From Pseudozobellia thermophila (GTDB lineage Bacteria; Bacteroidota; Bacteroidia; Flavobacteriales; Flavobacteriaceae), in NCBI RefSeq assembly GCF_900141855.1, contig NZ_FQYU01000001.1:469402-533401 (forward strand): 64,000 bases of DNA, written 5' to 3'. The position numbers were made by a program, and so were the translations under genes. Below the pieces are notes generated by a model. That model was not told where the DNA came from. It worked only from the letters and a program-made list of their open reading frames with translations, and made no database searches. Below are positions 17,161 to 25,629 of the stretch, piece by piece (the first letter of the stretch is position 1; each line of letters opens with the position of its first letter).

Positions 17161-19923
17161 ATGATGAATACTGAACAAATATTGAGAATTAAAAGCGCAA
17201 TGATTATTTATTCTCTTGAAACTTCCTTAGGAAATTACATAATTAACGCAGATAGAGTCGAAAATATAACAGAAAAGAACATTGCGAACATCACGTCCAG
17301 AGAAATTGACAATGGTAAAAACATTGACAAAAACAATATAGCAATGTTAGTGGAGTCTAGCTATTTGGATGAAGTATTCAATTTAGCAATAGACACAACT
17401 ACTGGTACTTCCTATGAGTCAAAAATGAAAGCTCTAAAAAGTTTATGTGCAAACCTCAATATTTTTGATATACGCAATGCCATAAGTCATCCAAACAGGC
17501 CTTTTCCAGATACTTTTTGGTTTAGAGCAGCAGCAATAGCTAGCGACCCACTAATTCTTCAATTAGATTTAGGTGATGTTAGACAAGCATTAAACTCCGC
17601 TCTAGACGAAAACTTATCTCCTCCTCCTGAAGATTGGTTAAACAACGTTCATTGGGCAATTCCTAACACGCTACCCACAACTTTTGATCATGAGATAACA
17701 GGTTTACTAGGAAGAGACAAAGAGTTTAAAGACCTAGAGACAACCCTATCAAAAGTTAGAAATAACTTGATTGCTGTTGTTGCGCCCGGAGGAGTCGGAA
17801 AAACGGCTTTGGTTTTACAATTTTTAAAAGATATTAGTCTAAGTCCCAAATGGAGCACCAAAATTCATTGCATAATATTTTGCACGTTAAAAAATGAGAG
17901 ATTAACTCCAGACGGCATTGAGTTAATTGAAGCAATCAATGGCATTGATCAAATTAAAAACTCCATTCTTCATGATATTAAATCAATATATCCTGATAAA
18001 GAAATAGAGTGCTTTAAAGATGCTTGTGAAAAACTAGAAAATGAAAAAATTTTAATATGCATTGATAATCTCGAAAACTTGCTTATTCATACTCAAGAAG
18101 AATTTATAGAATTTAATGAATCCCTTCCTTTGCTATGGAGAGTTATTGTTACTAGTAGAATCTCAATCGATTCGGCAACTACTGTGCCTCTTCAAACATT
18201 AGGTAAAAGGCATGCAGTAAATCTCTGTAGAAATTACTTCAAAAGAAGGGGGGTGAGTGACTTTAAACAGGAAGACCTTGAATTGATTGCTCATAGAGCA
18301 AACAACAACCCCCTTGCAATTCGATTGACTGTTGATTTATATATCAGAGGAATAGACATATCAACATCCATTAATAAATCTCAAAAAGATATTGCGGCCT
18401 TTTCTTATACTAATTTGATTGAATCATTAAGTAACTGCTCTATTTCAATATTAGAAGCCATTTATGTAACTGGTGAAGTTGTAAAGACTCAATTAATTGA
18501 CCTATTAGATTTGTCAAATGATGAAATTTCAGAATCAATCAATGAATTATCTAAAACCAGTTTAATTGTTAGAAGTACTAGTGAAACTGGAAATGATAAA
18601 TTTAAATTAAGTGATTCTATTAAGGATTTACTATTAATTAATCCAAGGAATATTGAAGTAAGAAATAAAATCTCTCAAAGTATTAAAGAAAGAAAAACCA
18701 AGATTCAAGAACAGCTAAATCGAAATCAGATACTCGGGATTAATGAATTCGATGCTGAATACATTTCTGAATATATTTCTGACTCAATTAGAGCTCTTGT
18801 GGTTGACCTAAATAAAGTTCTCGGTAGACATTATTCAAAAAGAAACCATTCAGAACTTGTTGCTTTAAAAAGTAAATTTGGAGAATTAATCGCTTACAAC
18901 TCTCAGAATCATGAATTACTTTTTCATTACTCAAGGATTTTGAGAGCTTTACAAGATGAAGCAAGTGAAGTTAAAGTTCTCGATGAAGCTCTTACCCATA
19001 AATTAGAGCCACGATATTTACTTGCTAAAGCTCTTAATTTATTTCACAATAAACATTATAACCTTTCAAACGAAATATTTGAAAAACTTCTTGAAAGTGG
19101 ATATGGTAACCCCGAAAAGTCATCAAAAAAGTTTTCGGCTTCGTTGACAAAACTAAACTTCTTATGTCTACTAAATTTAGGAGAATATATATCAATAATA
19201 AACAAGACTGAAGATTGGGAAACTAATCCAAATTGGTCTGTCATGATGGGCACATATAGAGCTTCTGCTTTCAAGAGAAGTGTAGAGTTAATTAGAAACA
19301 ATTATTCGGAAAAAGAAAGCGCTTTTGGTAAAGTAATTGAAATATTCAATGAAATTTTTAAAAGTGAAAATTACGTAGCATTAGCATGTAATGAGGCATT
19401 AAAATTTCTTAAAGAACTATCAAACATTAATTATGACAAATTGTTATATTCAGAAGAATTCTTATATAACTTTGTCCAGTTTGTTAAAGACCACTATTTT
19501 GAAATAATAAACACTTTACGTGGGCAATCAATCGACTCACAAGACAGCCAATCCTTTTTAAAGAAAGTATACTCTCTAGAATTTAAATCATATAAGAACC
19601 CTCTTCATGATGCAAGGTGGTATACACCAGAAAAAGTAGAACATTATGACCAAGAACACATAGAAGAGTTAGAAGCTGCTGGTTATACAATTACGAAAGT
19701 ATATAACATTCCCGATAATAATTATGGTATGTCGAGCTTTATCTTTGCAAAAGACAAAGACGAAAACCAGTTTTTTCTTCATGTAGATAACTTCGAACAT
19801 GGATGGAATCGCTGGGGATACATTAGAATCAATGATAAATTAGCTATTAAATACGACACTTTATCAACAGAGGGGGCTACAACTGTTTCAGAAATTAAAG
19901 AAATTGATAAATATGAAATGTAA
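17161..19923 (+). CDS. HEPN-STAND NTPase with helical repeats and C-terminal cold-shock-like domain (candidate defence protein)
   Basis: 920 residues, far more AT-rich than all neighbours. The N-terminal helical part (about 1-170) has an R-x4-H motif, RNAISH (Arg105-His110), the catalytic signature of HEPN ribonucleases. A STAND/NB-ARC ATPase follows: Walker A APGGVGKTAL (Lys214), Walker B ILICIDNLEN (Asp302), sensor VIVTSR (Arg333) and NNNPLAIRL (381-389). Residues of about 500-800 are TPR-like helical repeats, the usual ligand sensor. The last ~80 residues (SSFIFAKDKDENQFFLHV) read like a cold-shock/OB-fold nucleic-acid-binding domain. By family logic, a ligand bound by the repeats would trigger oligomerisation and RNA cleavage, as in antiphage STAND systems. 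The ATG at 17161 is used; 17164 is possible. Domain calls are by eye. Confidence 0.8.
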   Translation: MMNTEQILRIKSAMIIYSLETSLGNYIINADRVENITEKNIANITSREIDNGKNIDKNNIAMLVESSYLDEVFNLAIDTTTGTSYESKMKALKSLCANLNIFDIRNAISHPNRPFPDTFWFRAAAIASDPLILQLDLGDVRQALNSALDENLSPPPEDWLNNVHWAIPNTLPTTFDHEITGLLGRDKEFKDLETTLSKVRNNLIAVVAPGGVGKTALVLQFLKDISLSPKWSTKIHCIIFCTLKNERLTPDGIELIEAINGIDQIKNSILHDIKSIYPDKEIECFKDACEKLENEKILICIDNLENLLIHTQEEFIEFNESLPLLWRVIVTSRISIDSATTVPLQTLGKRHAVNLCRNYFKRRGVSDFKQEDLELIAHRANNNPLAIRLTVDLYIRGIDISTSINKSQKDIAAFSYTNLIESLSNCSISILEAIYVTGEVVKTQLIDLLDLSNDEISESINELSKTSLIVRSTSETGNDKFKLSDSIKDLLLINPRNIEVRNKISQSIKERKTKIQEQLNRNQILGINEFDAEYISEYISDSIRALVVDLNKVLGRHYSKRNHSELVALKSKFGELIAYNSQNHELLFHYSRILRALQDEASEVKVLDEALTHKLEPRYLLAKALNLFHNKHYNLSNEIFEKLLESGYGNPEKSSKKFSASLTKLNFLCLLNLGEYISIINKTEDWETNPNWSVMMGTYRASAFKRSVELIRNNYSEKESAFGKVIEIFNEIFKSENYVALACNEALKFLKELSNINYDKLLYSEEFLYNFVQFVKDHYFEIINTLRGQSIDSQDSQSFLKKVYSLEFKSYKNPLHDARWYTPEKVEHYDQEHIEELEAAGYTITKVYNIPDNNYGMSSFIFAKDKDENQFFLHVDNFEHGWNRWGYIRINDKLAIKYDTLSTEGATTVSEIKEIDKYEM

Positions 19924-20024
19924 TTCATAGTAACCCTGGTAAACATTGCCCTGTAGCCTTACCTGAAAATAGTCTATTCCCTTCAGTACGAGCGTGGCGC
20001 CCTTAGCCCGAAAAGATCATAATT

Positions 20025-20062
20025 CCCCCTTCGAAGGGGGTGCCCGAAGGGCGGGGGATGTT
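20025..20062 (+). repeat. GC-rich palindromic dispersed repeat, copy 2
   Basis: Identical to copy 1 over the 38-bp core and in the same orientation. It lies 101 bp after the NTPase stop and 121 bp before the serine hydrolase start. Similarity to copy 3 continues beyond the core (CCCAAGAA followed by an AATATA stretch), so the real element is longer than 38 bp. Confidence 0.85.
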
Positions 20063-20183
20063 GCCGACCTCGATAACCCAAGAAGAATATACAGGAAACA
20101 TGTATCTCTTGGTTTAAAAAATACCATAGCACCAATAAGAAAGCTGCCTATATTTACGTGTTGTGAATATTTATGGGCGTATA

Positions 20184-21158
20184 ATGAAACAACTTTCCGA
20201 CCAGCTTATAGAACTGATCCGATCAGAATATGAGAACATTGCAGGTATCGTGGTTTATAAAAATGGAAGTATTGCTTGTGAAGAATATTTTCATGGCTAT
20301 AATGAACACGATACCATTCATATTGCTTCCGTAACAAAGAGCATTGTATCCATCCTGCTGGGGATAGCCATTGACCAGGGGCATATTAAAAGTATAGAAC
20401 AAAAGGTGCTGGATTTTTTCCCCGGTTATACAATCAAAAGAAGGGAAAAAACAATCCAAAAAGTGACCCTAAGGCATCTGATAACGATGACAGCTCCTTA
20501 TAAGTTCAAATCAGAACCTTATACGAAGGTATACTCAAGCGAAGACTGGACTAAATCGGTATTGGACCTATTAGGAGGCAAAACCCTAACCGAAGAATTC
20601 AAATACACGACCATAGGTTTACAGGCCTTATCGGGAGTCCTTATCCATGCAACGGGCCAGCCCCTTCTTGATTTTGCTGCCGAAAATCTATTTTCCCCTT
20701 TGGGAATTAAGGCCCCTAAAAACATCAGGATCTATAACAAAGAAGAACATTTTGCTTTTCTAAAGGACAAATATGTCAACGGTTGGGTAATCGATCCAAA
20801 AGGAGCCAATACTTCGGGTTGGGGGCTGACTTTGACGACTCGCGACATCGCTAAAATCGGACAGTTATATCTGAACGGAGGAAGGTGGCAGAACCGTCAA
20901 ATTGTGTCCTCGCGATGGGTTGCCCACAGTACTAAAAAACACAGCCAATGGAATGGCTTGTACTACGGCTACCTATGGTGGATAATCGATGGAAAGGAAA
21001 ATAAACGCTATGCCGCCATCGGGGATGGGGGAAATATAATTTATGTGGACACCGAAGACGAGTGCGTTGTCGCCATTACCTCTCGATTCAAACCCCGTGC
21101 AAAAGACAGGATCGAGTTGATAGAAAAGAATATTCTGCCCCAAATAGGAAACAACTAA
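20184..21158 (+). CDS. Serine hydrolase, class C beta-lactamase-like fold
   Basis: A 324-residue penicillin-binding-protein-like hydrolase. The nucleophile motif SxxK is SVTK (Ser49-Lys52) in HIASVTKSIVSILLG. The second-motif region is FKYTTIGLQ and the third is probably AIGDGGN. Such proteins include esterases, D-aminopeptidases and beta-lactamases; the substrate cannot be told. There is no signal peptide, unusual for the family, so it may act in the cytoplasm. I use the ATG at 20184; a GTG at 20163 would add seven residues. It lies in the repeat-flanked island, between repeat copies 2 and 3, and its base composition is closer to the chromosome than that of the NTPase gene. Confidence 0.85.
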   Translation: MKQLSDQLIELIRSEYENIAGIVVYKNGSIACEEYFHGYNEHDTIHIASVTKSIVSILLGIAIDQGHIKSIEQKVLDFFPGYTIKRREKTIQKVTLRHLITMTAPYKFKSEPYTKVYSSEDWTKSVLDLLGGKTLTEEFKYTTIGLQALSGVLIHATGQPLLDFAAENLFSPLGIKAPKNIRIYNKEEHFAFLKDKYVNGWVIDPKGANTSGWGLTLTTRDIAKIGQLYLNGGRWQNRQIVSSRWVAHSTKKHSQWNGLYYGYLWWIIDGKENKRYAAIGDGGNIIYVDTEDECVVAITSRFKPRAKDRIELIEKNILPQIGNN

Positions 21159-21269
21159 CCGCCCGGGTATAGTCTTAGGCCTGAAAAGCGTCAGTTCTCC
21201 TTTGGAAATCGGGATTATTTTCCTGCGCTAGCACAAGCATCACGCCCGTGTATAAACAAGGCCATTAAT

Positions 21270-21307
21270 CCCCCTTCGAAGGGGGTGCCCGAAGGGCGGG
21301 GGATGTT
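21270..21307 (+). repeat. GC-rich palindromic dispersed repeat, copy 3
   Basis: Third identical 38-bp core, same orientation, 145 bp before the next gene. About 25 bp upstream (21234-21245) is CAAGCATCACGC, a 12-mer that recurs at 22246-22257 at the far end of the island. Confidence 0.85.
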
Positions 21308-21452
21308 CGCCCTTGGTCGCCCAAGAAAAAAATATATCGAATATTTTTTCGTTCTGATAATCAAAACGATACATACCACAAACAAGACACTTATGTGTTG
21401 TGCGAAAGTCGAAAAACGAATATGAAGCCGTCGGCAAAAATTTAAAAAGAAT

Positions 21453-22181
21453 ATGAGAGTTCTTGGAACATATACCATCAAGATAAAAACATACAGTGCC
21501 AAGGATCTAGGAGTTGAAGGCGAATACGATGGTATAACCTTTAATCTCTACCAGAAGGTCTTTTTTCTATTTCTAATTCCTACCTGGCCCATTGACAGCT
21601 ATTGGAAAATTAAAAAAAACAATACAAGTGAATCCTTCATCTCCGACCCCGAACTAAGAACCAAACTCAACCTGATTGAACTCAAAAGAAAACCCCCATT
21701 TTGGGCCTATATTGGCACAATCCTATTATCAACGCCAATTCTGTTATTGATTGGATTCCTGATAATGAACCTTGCCGGGGACTTTTTAAATGAGAGACAG
21801 AAAAAGAACAAGATTAAAGAAAACACGGCAATTGCTATTTCCAGGATAAATAATCCTGCTGTAAATGACCTGTATGAAATAAGGAAAATACGAATCGAAG
21901 AAAAGAAAAACAACTTGGGCAAGGTCGTTGGTCATGACCAAAAATGGGACGGGGATCATAATTATAAACTCATACGGTTCTCCAAAGACAGTTTGTTCTT
22001 GCGTAAAGAGAAAAAAATCTTTGGTAGTGAACTGGTCAATACCATTTCAGCCCCAAAATCGGAATTGGTCGAATTGGCCAAAAATTACATTCCATTTAAA
22101 CTGTCAAAGGAAGATATGGACGGGGATTCCAAACCAAAGAATCTCTATAGAATTAGAAAGGTCGAAAGAAACGAAGAGTAA
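21453..22181 (+). CDS. Membrane protein of unknown function
   Basis: 242 residues; I do not recognise a characterised family. A hydrophobic patch (VFFLFLIPTWPI, about residues 36-47) and one strong membrane segment (about 83-109, rich in Leu and Ile) are followed by a charged, Lys-rich C-terminal domain of about 130 residues with several predicted strands (LIRFSKDSLFLRKEKK). The pattern F-x-IP-x-x-PI before the membrane segment is seen in small flavobacterial membrane proteins. It is the third gene of the repeat-flanked island, and no partner gene overlaps it. Confidence 0.7.
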   Translation: MRVLGTYTIKIKTYSAKDLGVEGEYDGITFNLYQKVFFLFLIPTWPIDSYWKIKKNNTSESFISDPELRTKLNLIELKRKPPFWAYIGTILLSTPILLLIGFLIMNLAGDFLNERQKKNKIKENTAIAISRINNPAVNDLYEIRKIRIEEKKNNLGKVVGHDQKWDGDHNYKLIRFSKDSLFLRKEKKIFGSELVNTISAPKSELVELAKNYIPFKLSKEDMDGDSKPKNLYRIRKVERNEE

Positions 22182-22245
22182 CTTTTTCCGTATAAACCTG
22201 CTAGTGTAAAGTGTGGTGTCTCCTCTACCCAACCTTCCGATACCG

Positions 22246-22257
22246 CAAGCATCACGC
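22246..22257 (+). repeat. Short repeat box at the right end of the island
   Basis: CAAGCATCACGC here is identical to 21234-21245, the box just upstream of repeat copy 3. It is followed by a C-rich run (AACCCCC), which could be a decayed repeat core, and marks the likely right edge of the island. Confidence 0.4.
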
Positions 22258-22276
22258 AGTGCCTACATCCAACCCC

Positions 22277-23485
22277 CTAGTCCTTAAAAAGTGGGTTGTC
22301 GGCCAAACTGATCAGGCCTTCGTCCTTTTCCTTTAAGATGCGTTTTGAGCGCAGGTAACGCTTGTGGTTGAACGCGTCGTAGTTGTCCGCATCGGGGTCC
22401 ATACTGCTGATCCGTACCCTATCCGACGCGTGGATAAATTCGTTGTTGCCGATCCACATGCCCACGTGTACGACCTTCTCGGCCGTGGAATCCGTTGCCT
22501 TTTTTCCAAAGAACAAAAGATCGCCCCGCTCCAAGCGGTCAAAATCCTGCACCGAATCAACGGGTTTTCCGGTATGCACCTGCTGCGAGGCATCCCTGGG
22601 GATGACCATTCCGTTCAAAAAGTAAACGGTCTTGGTAAACCCACTGCAGTCCATTCCCTTGGTAGAGGTCCCTCCCCACAGGTAGGGCACGCCCATCAGC
22701 TCCTTTGAGGTTGCGACCAGGTTTTCGGGGGAAGGGTCGAGGCCCTCCAACCATTCGTCATAGGGTTGGGCCTCGGCCATGGCCACCAATGCCTTTCGCC
22801 CATCGGGATAAGCCACCTGAAAATAATCGCCGGTAGTGCCCGTAAGCTCCAATATGTTTCCGGCCACCAGGTCGGAGACGACTTGATTTCGGCCTTCATC
22901 GGCAAAGGAATGGCCATAGGTTTGGGTAAAGATGATCTTTTTAGCACCCTGCCACCGGTCAAAGGTCGTTTTGTCCATGGGTTCGATTCCTCCGTCATCG
23001 ACCCACGACAGGTATTTATCGGGGGTTTGGATATAGTACCAGCCTCCATCTTGCTTCAGCACCTTTACCGGGGTGCCCAGGGTCGCCTGGGTCGCCAGTT
23101 CGGCCGAATGTTTGGGATTGCTCCGTAAATTGGCCACGGAAAGGTTGACAACGGCCTGTGTAAGTCCGTCGAGCGCTTCGGAGGGCAGCACCTCTATTTC
23201 GTCGGTAAAGTCAAAACCCGATTCCGTCAGGGTTTCACGTAGCTTTACAAGGGCCCCTTCGTTATCGGTCTCCCCTTTGAGGATATATTTTTTGCTGTCG
23301 GTAAACACGCGAACATCGAATAGGGCGGTCCGTTTATCGGGTGCAAATTCCTGGCGTACCTCCTCTATTTTCTTGAGCAAGGCCTGCTCCTTTTTCGACA
23401 GGCCCTCGCAGCTTGCCATTACCAAGACAAGAAGGCCAACTAAACAGCCCAATAATTTTTCCCTAGTCATTTCAATTCGTATCAT
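22277..23485 (-). CDS. C40 family (NlpC/P60) peptidase lipoprotein with SH3 domains
   Basis: A 402-residue envelope peptidase. The signal peptide ends in lipobox VMASC. An N-terminal helical/BON-like part is followed by bacterial SH3 segments (VANLRSNPKHSAELATQ and GWYYIQTPDKYLSW), which bind the wall. The C-terminal NlpC/P60 domain has Cys in MDCSGF and His residues in VVHVGMWIG and FIHASD as the catalytic set. Such enzymes cut gamma-D-Glu-diamino acid bonds in muropeptides. ATG 23485 has an AAGGGAAAG-type upstream tract; ATG 23470 would also keep the lipobox. The gene is divergent from the methyltransferase. Confidence 0.92.
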   Translation of the reverse strand: MIRIEMTREKLLGCLVGLLVLVMASCEGLSKKEQALLKKIEEVRQEFAPDKRTALFDVRVFTDSKKYILKGETDNEGALVKLRETLTESGFDFTDEIEVLPSEALDGLTQAVVNLSVANLRSNPKHSAELATQATLGTPVKVLKQDGGWYYIQTPDKYLSWVDDGGIEPMDKTTFDRWQGAKKIIFTQTYGHSFADEGRNQVVSDLVAGNILELTGTTGDYFQVAYPDGRKALVAMAEAQPYDEWLEGLDPSPENLVATSKELMGVPYLWGGTSTKGMDCSGFTKTVYFLNGMVIPRDASQQVHTGKPVDSVQDFDRLERGDLLFFGKKATDSTAEKVVHVGMWIGNNEFIHASDRVRISSMDPDADNYDAFNHKRYLRSKRILKEKDEGLISLADNPLFKD

Positions 23486-23525
23486 TGCGTTTCTTTCCCT
23501 TATCTAATTGTTTAATTTTAACTGC

Positions 23526-24752
23526 ATGGGTAAACTCAAAGTTATAGAACTTTTCGCAGGTGTAGGCGGTTTCCGTTTAGGACTTGAAAAAAAAGGCAAA
23601 TATCAGGTGGTATGGAGCAACCAGTGGGAGCCGAGTACCAAGACCCAACACGCCTCCATGGTCTACGAGGCCCGTTTCGGGGCAGAAAACCATTCCAATG
23701 AGGATATCGCCGAGGTGGCTACCGATCAAATTCCCGATGCCGACCTTTTGGTGGGCGGTTTTCCCTGCCAAGACTATTCGGTGGCGACCACTTTACAGAA
23801 TTCGAAGGGCCTTATCGGAAAAAAAGGGGTACTGTGGTGGAGCATCCACCGCATATTGTCGGAAAAGAAAAACCCGCCCAAGTACCTCTTCCTCGAAAAC
23901 GTCGACCGCCTGTTAAAATCGCCCTCGACCCAACGGGGACGCGATTTTGCCATAATGTTGAAAAGCTTGGACGAGCTGGGCTACGCCGTTGAATGGCGGG
24001 TAATCAACGCCGCCGATTACGGCATGCCCCAAAGACGAAGACGGATCTTCTTTTTGGGCTACCACCGATCGACCGCGGCCTACAAGGAACTTAAAAAAGC
24101 CGATAAGGGCGAATGGATCCAAGAAACAGGAACCATAGCCCAGGCCTTTCCCGTTGAACAAACGAACCATGGGCCCGTCCGTTTTTTGCTCGACGAAGAT
24201 TTGGTGTCGATCTCGGAAGACTTCAACAAGGGCGAAAAGCTTTCGCCCTTTCTCAATACCGGGGTTTTTGTCGATGGAAAGGTATTCACAAAAAAAACAA
24301 GCCCCGCCCCCCAAGAGAACAAGACGGTATTAAGGGACGTTCTGGAAAACGGAGAGGTAGACGAAGCCTTTTACATTCCCGAGGAGGATTATCCAAAATG
24401 GGCCTACCTAAAGGGGGCGAAAAAGGAGGTACGCACTTCAAAGAACGGCTATACCTACAATTACAGCGAAGGAAGCATGGTCTTTCCCGATGACCTCGAC
24501 AAGGCATCGAGAACGATCATAACGGGCGAAGGGGGCAAATCGCCCTCGCGATTCAAACACGTGGTAAAGACCCCTAAGGGCTTGCGCCGATTAACGCCCC
24601 TCGAGTTGGAACGGCTGAACATGTTTCCCGACAACCATACCCGGTTAGAGGGCATAAGCGACACCAAGCGCGCCTTTTTTATGGGTAACGCCCTGGTCGT
24701 GGGCATCATCGAAAAAATAAGCGACGCCTTGTACGAAAAGATCAATCATTGA
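23526..24752 (+). CDS. DNA (cytosine-5-)-methyltransferase
   Basis: 408 residues with all C5-methyltransferase motifs in order: motif I IELFAGVGGFRLG (SAM), motif IV GGFPCQDYS with catalytic Cys81, motif VI FLENVDRLL, motif VIII RRRRIFF, and the C-terminal IX/X RRLTPLELERLNMFPD and MGNALVVGI. A variable target-recognition region lies between (about 190-330). It methylates cytosine at a specific site, which cannot be read from sequence. The ATG at 23526 places MGKLKVIELFAG first, as usual. The next gene, 4 bp downstream, looks like its restriction enzyme, making a compact type II system. Base composition is native-like, so it is not an obviously recent arrival. Confidence 0.95.
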   Translation: MGKLKVIELFAGVGGFRLGLEKKGKYQVVWSNQWEPSTKTQHASMVYEARFGAENHSNEDIAEVATDQIPDADLLVGGFPCQDYSVATTLQNSKGLIGKKGVLWWSIHRILSEKKNPPKYLFLENVDRLLKSPSTQRGRDFAIMLKSLDELGYAVEWRVINAADYGMPQRRRRIFFLGYHRSTAAYKELKKADKGEWIQETGTIAQAFPVEQTNHGPVRFLLDEDLVSISEDFNKGEKLSPFLNTGVFVDGKVFTKKTSPAPQENKTVLRDVLENGEVDEAFYIPEEDYPKWAYLKGAKKEVRTSKNGYTYNYSEGSMVFPDDLDKASRTIITGEGGKSPSRFKHVVKTPKGLRRLTPLELERLNMFPDNHTRLEGISDTKRAFFMGNALVVGIIEKISDALYEKINH

Positions 24753-24756
24753 TGTC

Positions 24757-25359
24757 TTGAATGCACGAAGTAAGTTTGGCGAAGACCTCCAAAAGGAAAG
24801 GAAGCTACAGAGCCTCCTCGATACGTACTATGCCCAATACCTAAAACAGTATTCGTTCGAACGGGTCGTTGACCTCGACCGGCAGCTTGCGGGCATCGAC
24901 CTGCTTTTTACCCATAAATCTAACGGCGAGGTGTTTTCCCTTGACGAAAAGGCCCAGCTCGATTATATAAACGACGACTTGCCTACCTTTGCCTTTGAGG
25001 TGAGTTACCTTAAAGACAACCGGCTAAAAAAGGGGTGGCTCTTCGACCAAAGCAAAAAAACCGATTTTTACGCCTTGGTAACGGCCATCTATGCCGATGA
25101 GCCAGATCGCTTCACCTCGTGCAAGGTTACTTTCGCCAACCGAAAAAAACTGCTCCGCTTTCTCTCCGATAGAAAACTCACTGCCGAACGTTTGGAAAAC
25201 AGGGCCTTGCCCCACGGTAAGATTGCCATTGGGGAGCTCGATCAAGCCACGGAAGGATACCTGTATTTTTCGAGGGCGAACAAGGCTGAAAAACCCTTGA
25301 ACTTGGTTCTCAGGCTTGACTTTTTGATCCATGAAGGCATTGCAAAACGCTTCGTTTAA
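24757..25359 (+). CDS. Putative type II restriction endonuclease, PD-(D/E)XK fold
   Basis: A 200-residue protein directly behind the C5 methyltransferase. RQLAGIDLLF then FSLDEKAQ gives Asp48 and Asp63-x-Lys65, the spaced acidic-acidic-Lys set of PD-(D/E)XK nucleases. The frame opens at TTG 24757, since no in-frame ATG exists nearby; translation may be coupled to the methyltransferase stop at 24750-24752. The pairing and the motif support a cognate endonuclease that cuts unmethylated sites. I do not recognise a named enzyme, so specificity is unknown; a nicking or modification-dependent enzyme would look similar. Confidence 0.7.
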   Translation: MNARSKFGEDLQKERKLQSLLDTYYAQYLKQYSFERVVDLDRQLAGIDLLFTHKSNGEVFSLDEKAQLDYINDDLPTFAFEVSYLKDNRLKKGWLFDQSKKTDFYALVTAIYADEPDRFTSCKVTFANRKKLLRFLSDRKLTAERLENRALPHGKIAIGELDQATEGYLYFSRANKAEKPLNLVLRLDFLIHEGIAKRFV

Positions 25360-25367
25360 CATTTTAA

Positions 25368-25387
25368 AACCGACCTCCCGGTCGGTT
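25368..25387 (+). terminator. Hairpin after the restriction-modification pair
   Basis: A perfect 8-bp inverted repeat AACCGACC / GGTCGGTT with a 4-nt loop, 8 bp after the stop. No T-run follows, so termination is uncertain. Confidence 0.45.
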
Positions 25388-25629
25388 GTCCGCACTTATT
25401 CCCTTCCCATCCGGCCCATCCGTGCACCTTAACAATCCTAGCCTTCGATTGGCCTTATCCGATTACGGGAAACCTCTGTGACCGGGCCTTCGCTTTCGAC
25501 CAAGCGGTCGGTTTTACCATTTGCCCTAAACGGGTTTGGGTACCGAAAAGGGTGCAAAAATACACTTAAACTGTTGTTAATCAATTGGTTTAATTTGTGG
25601 TTCCGATAAAAAATCGTATCTTGTGAGGT

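Noticed and set aside
17029-21307. The repeats read as integron attC sites.
   Set aside because: The spacing looks cassette-like, but the ends lack GTTRRRY/RYYYAAC core sites and no integrase is in the window.
17029-21307. The repeats read as a CRISPR array.
   Set aside because: Only three copies, separated by 1.2-3 kb with genes between them.
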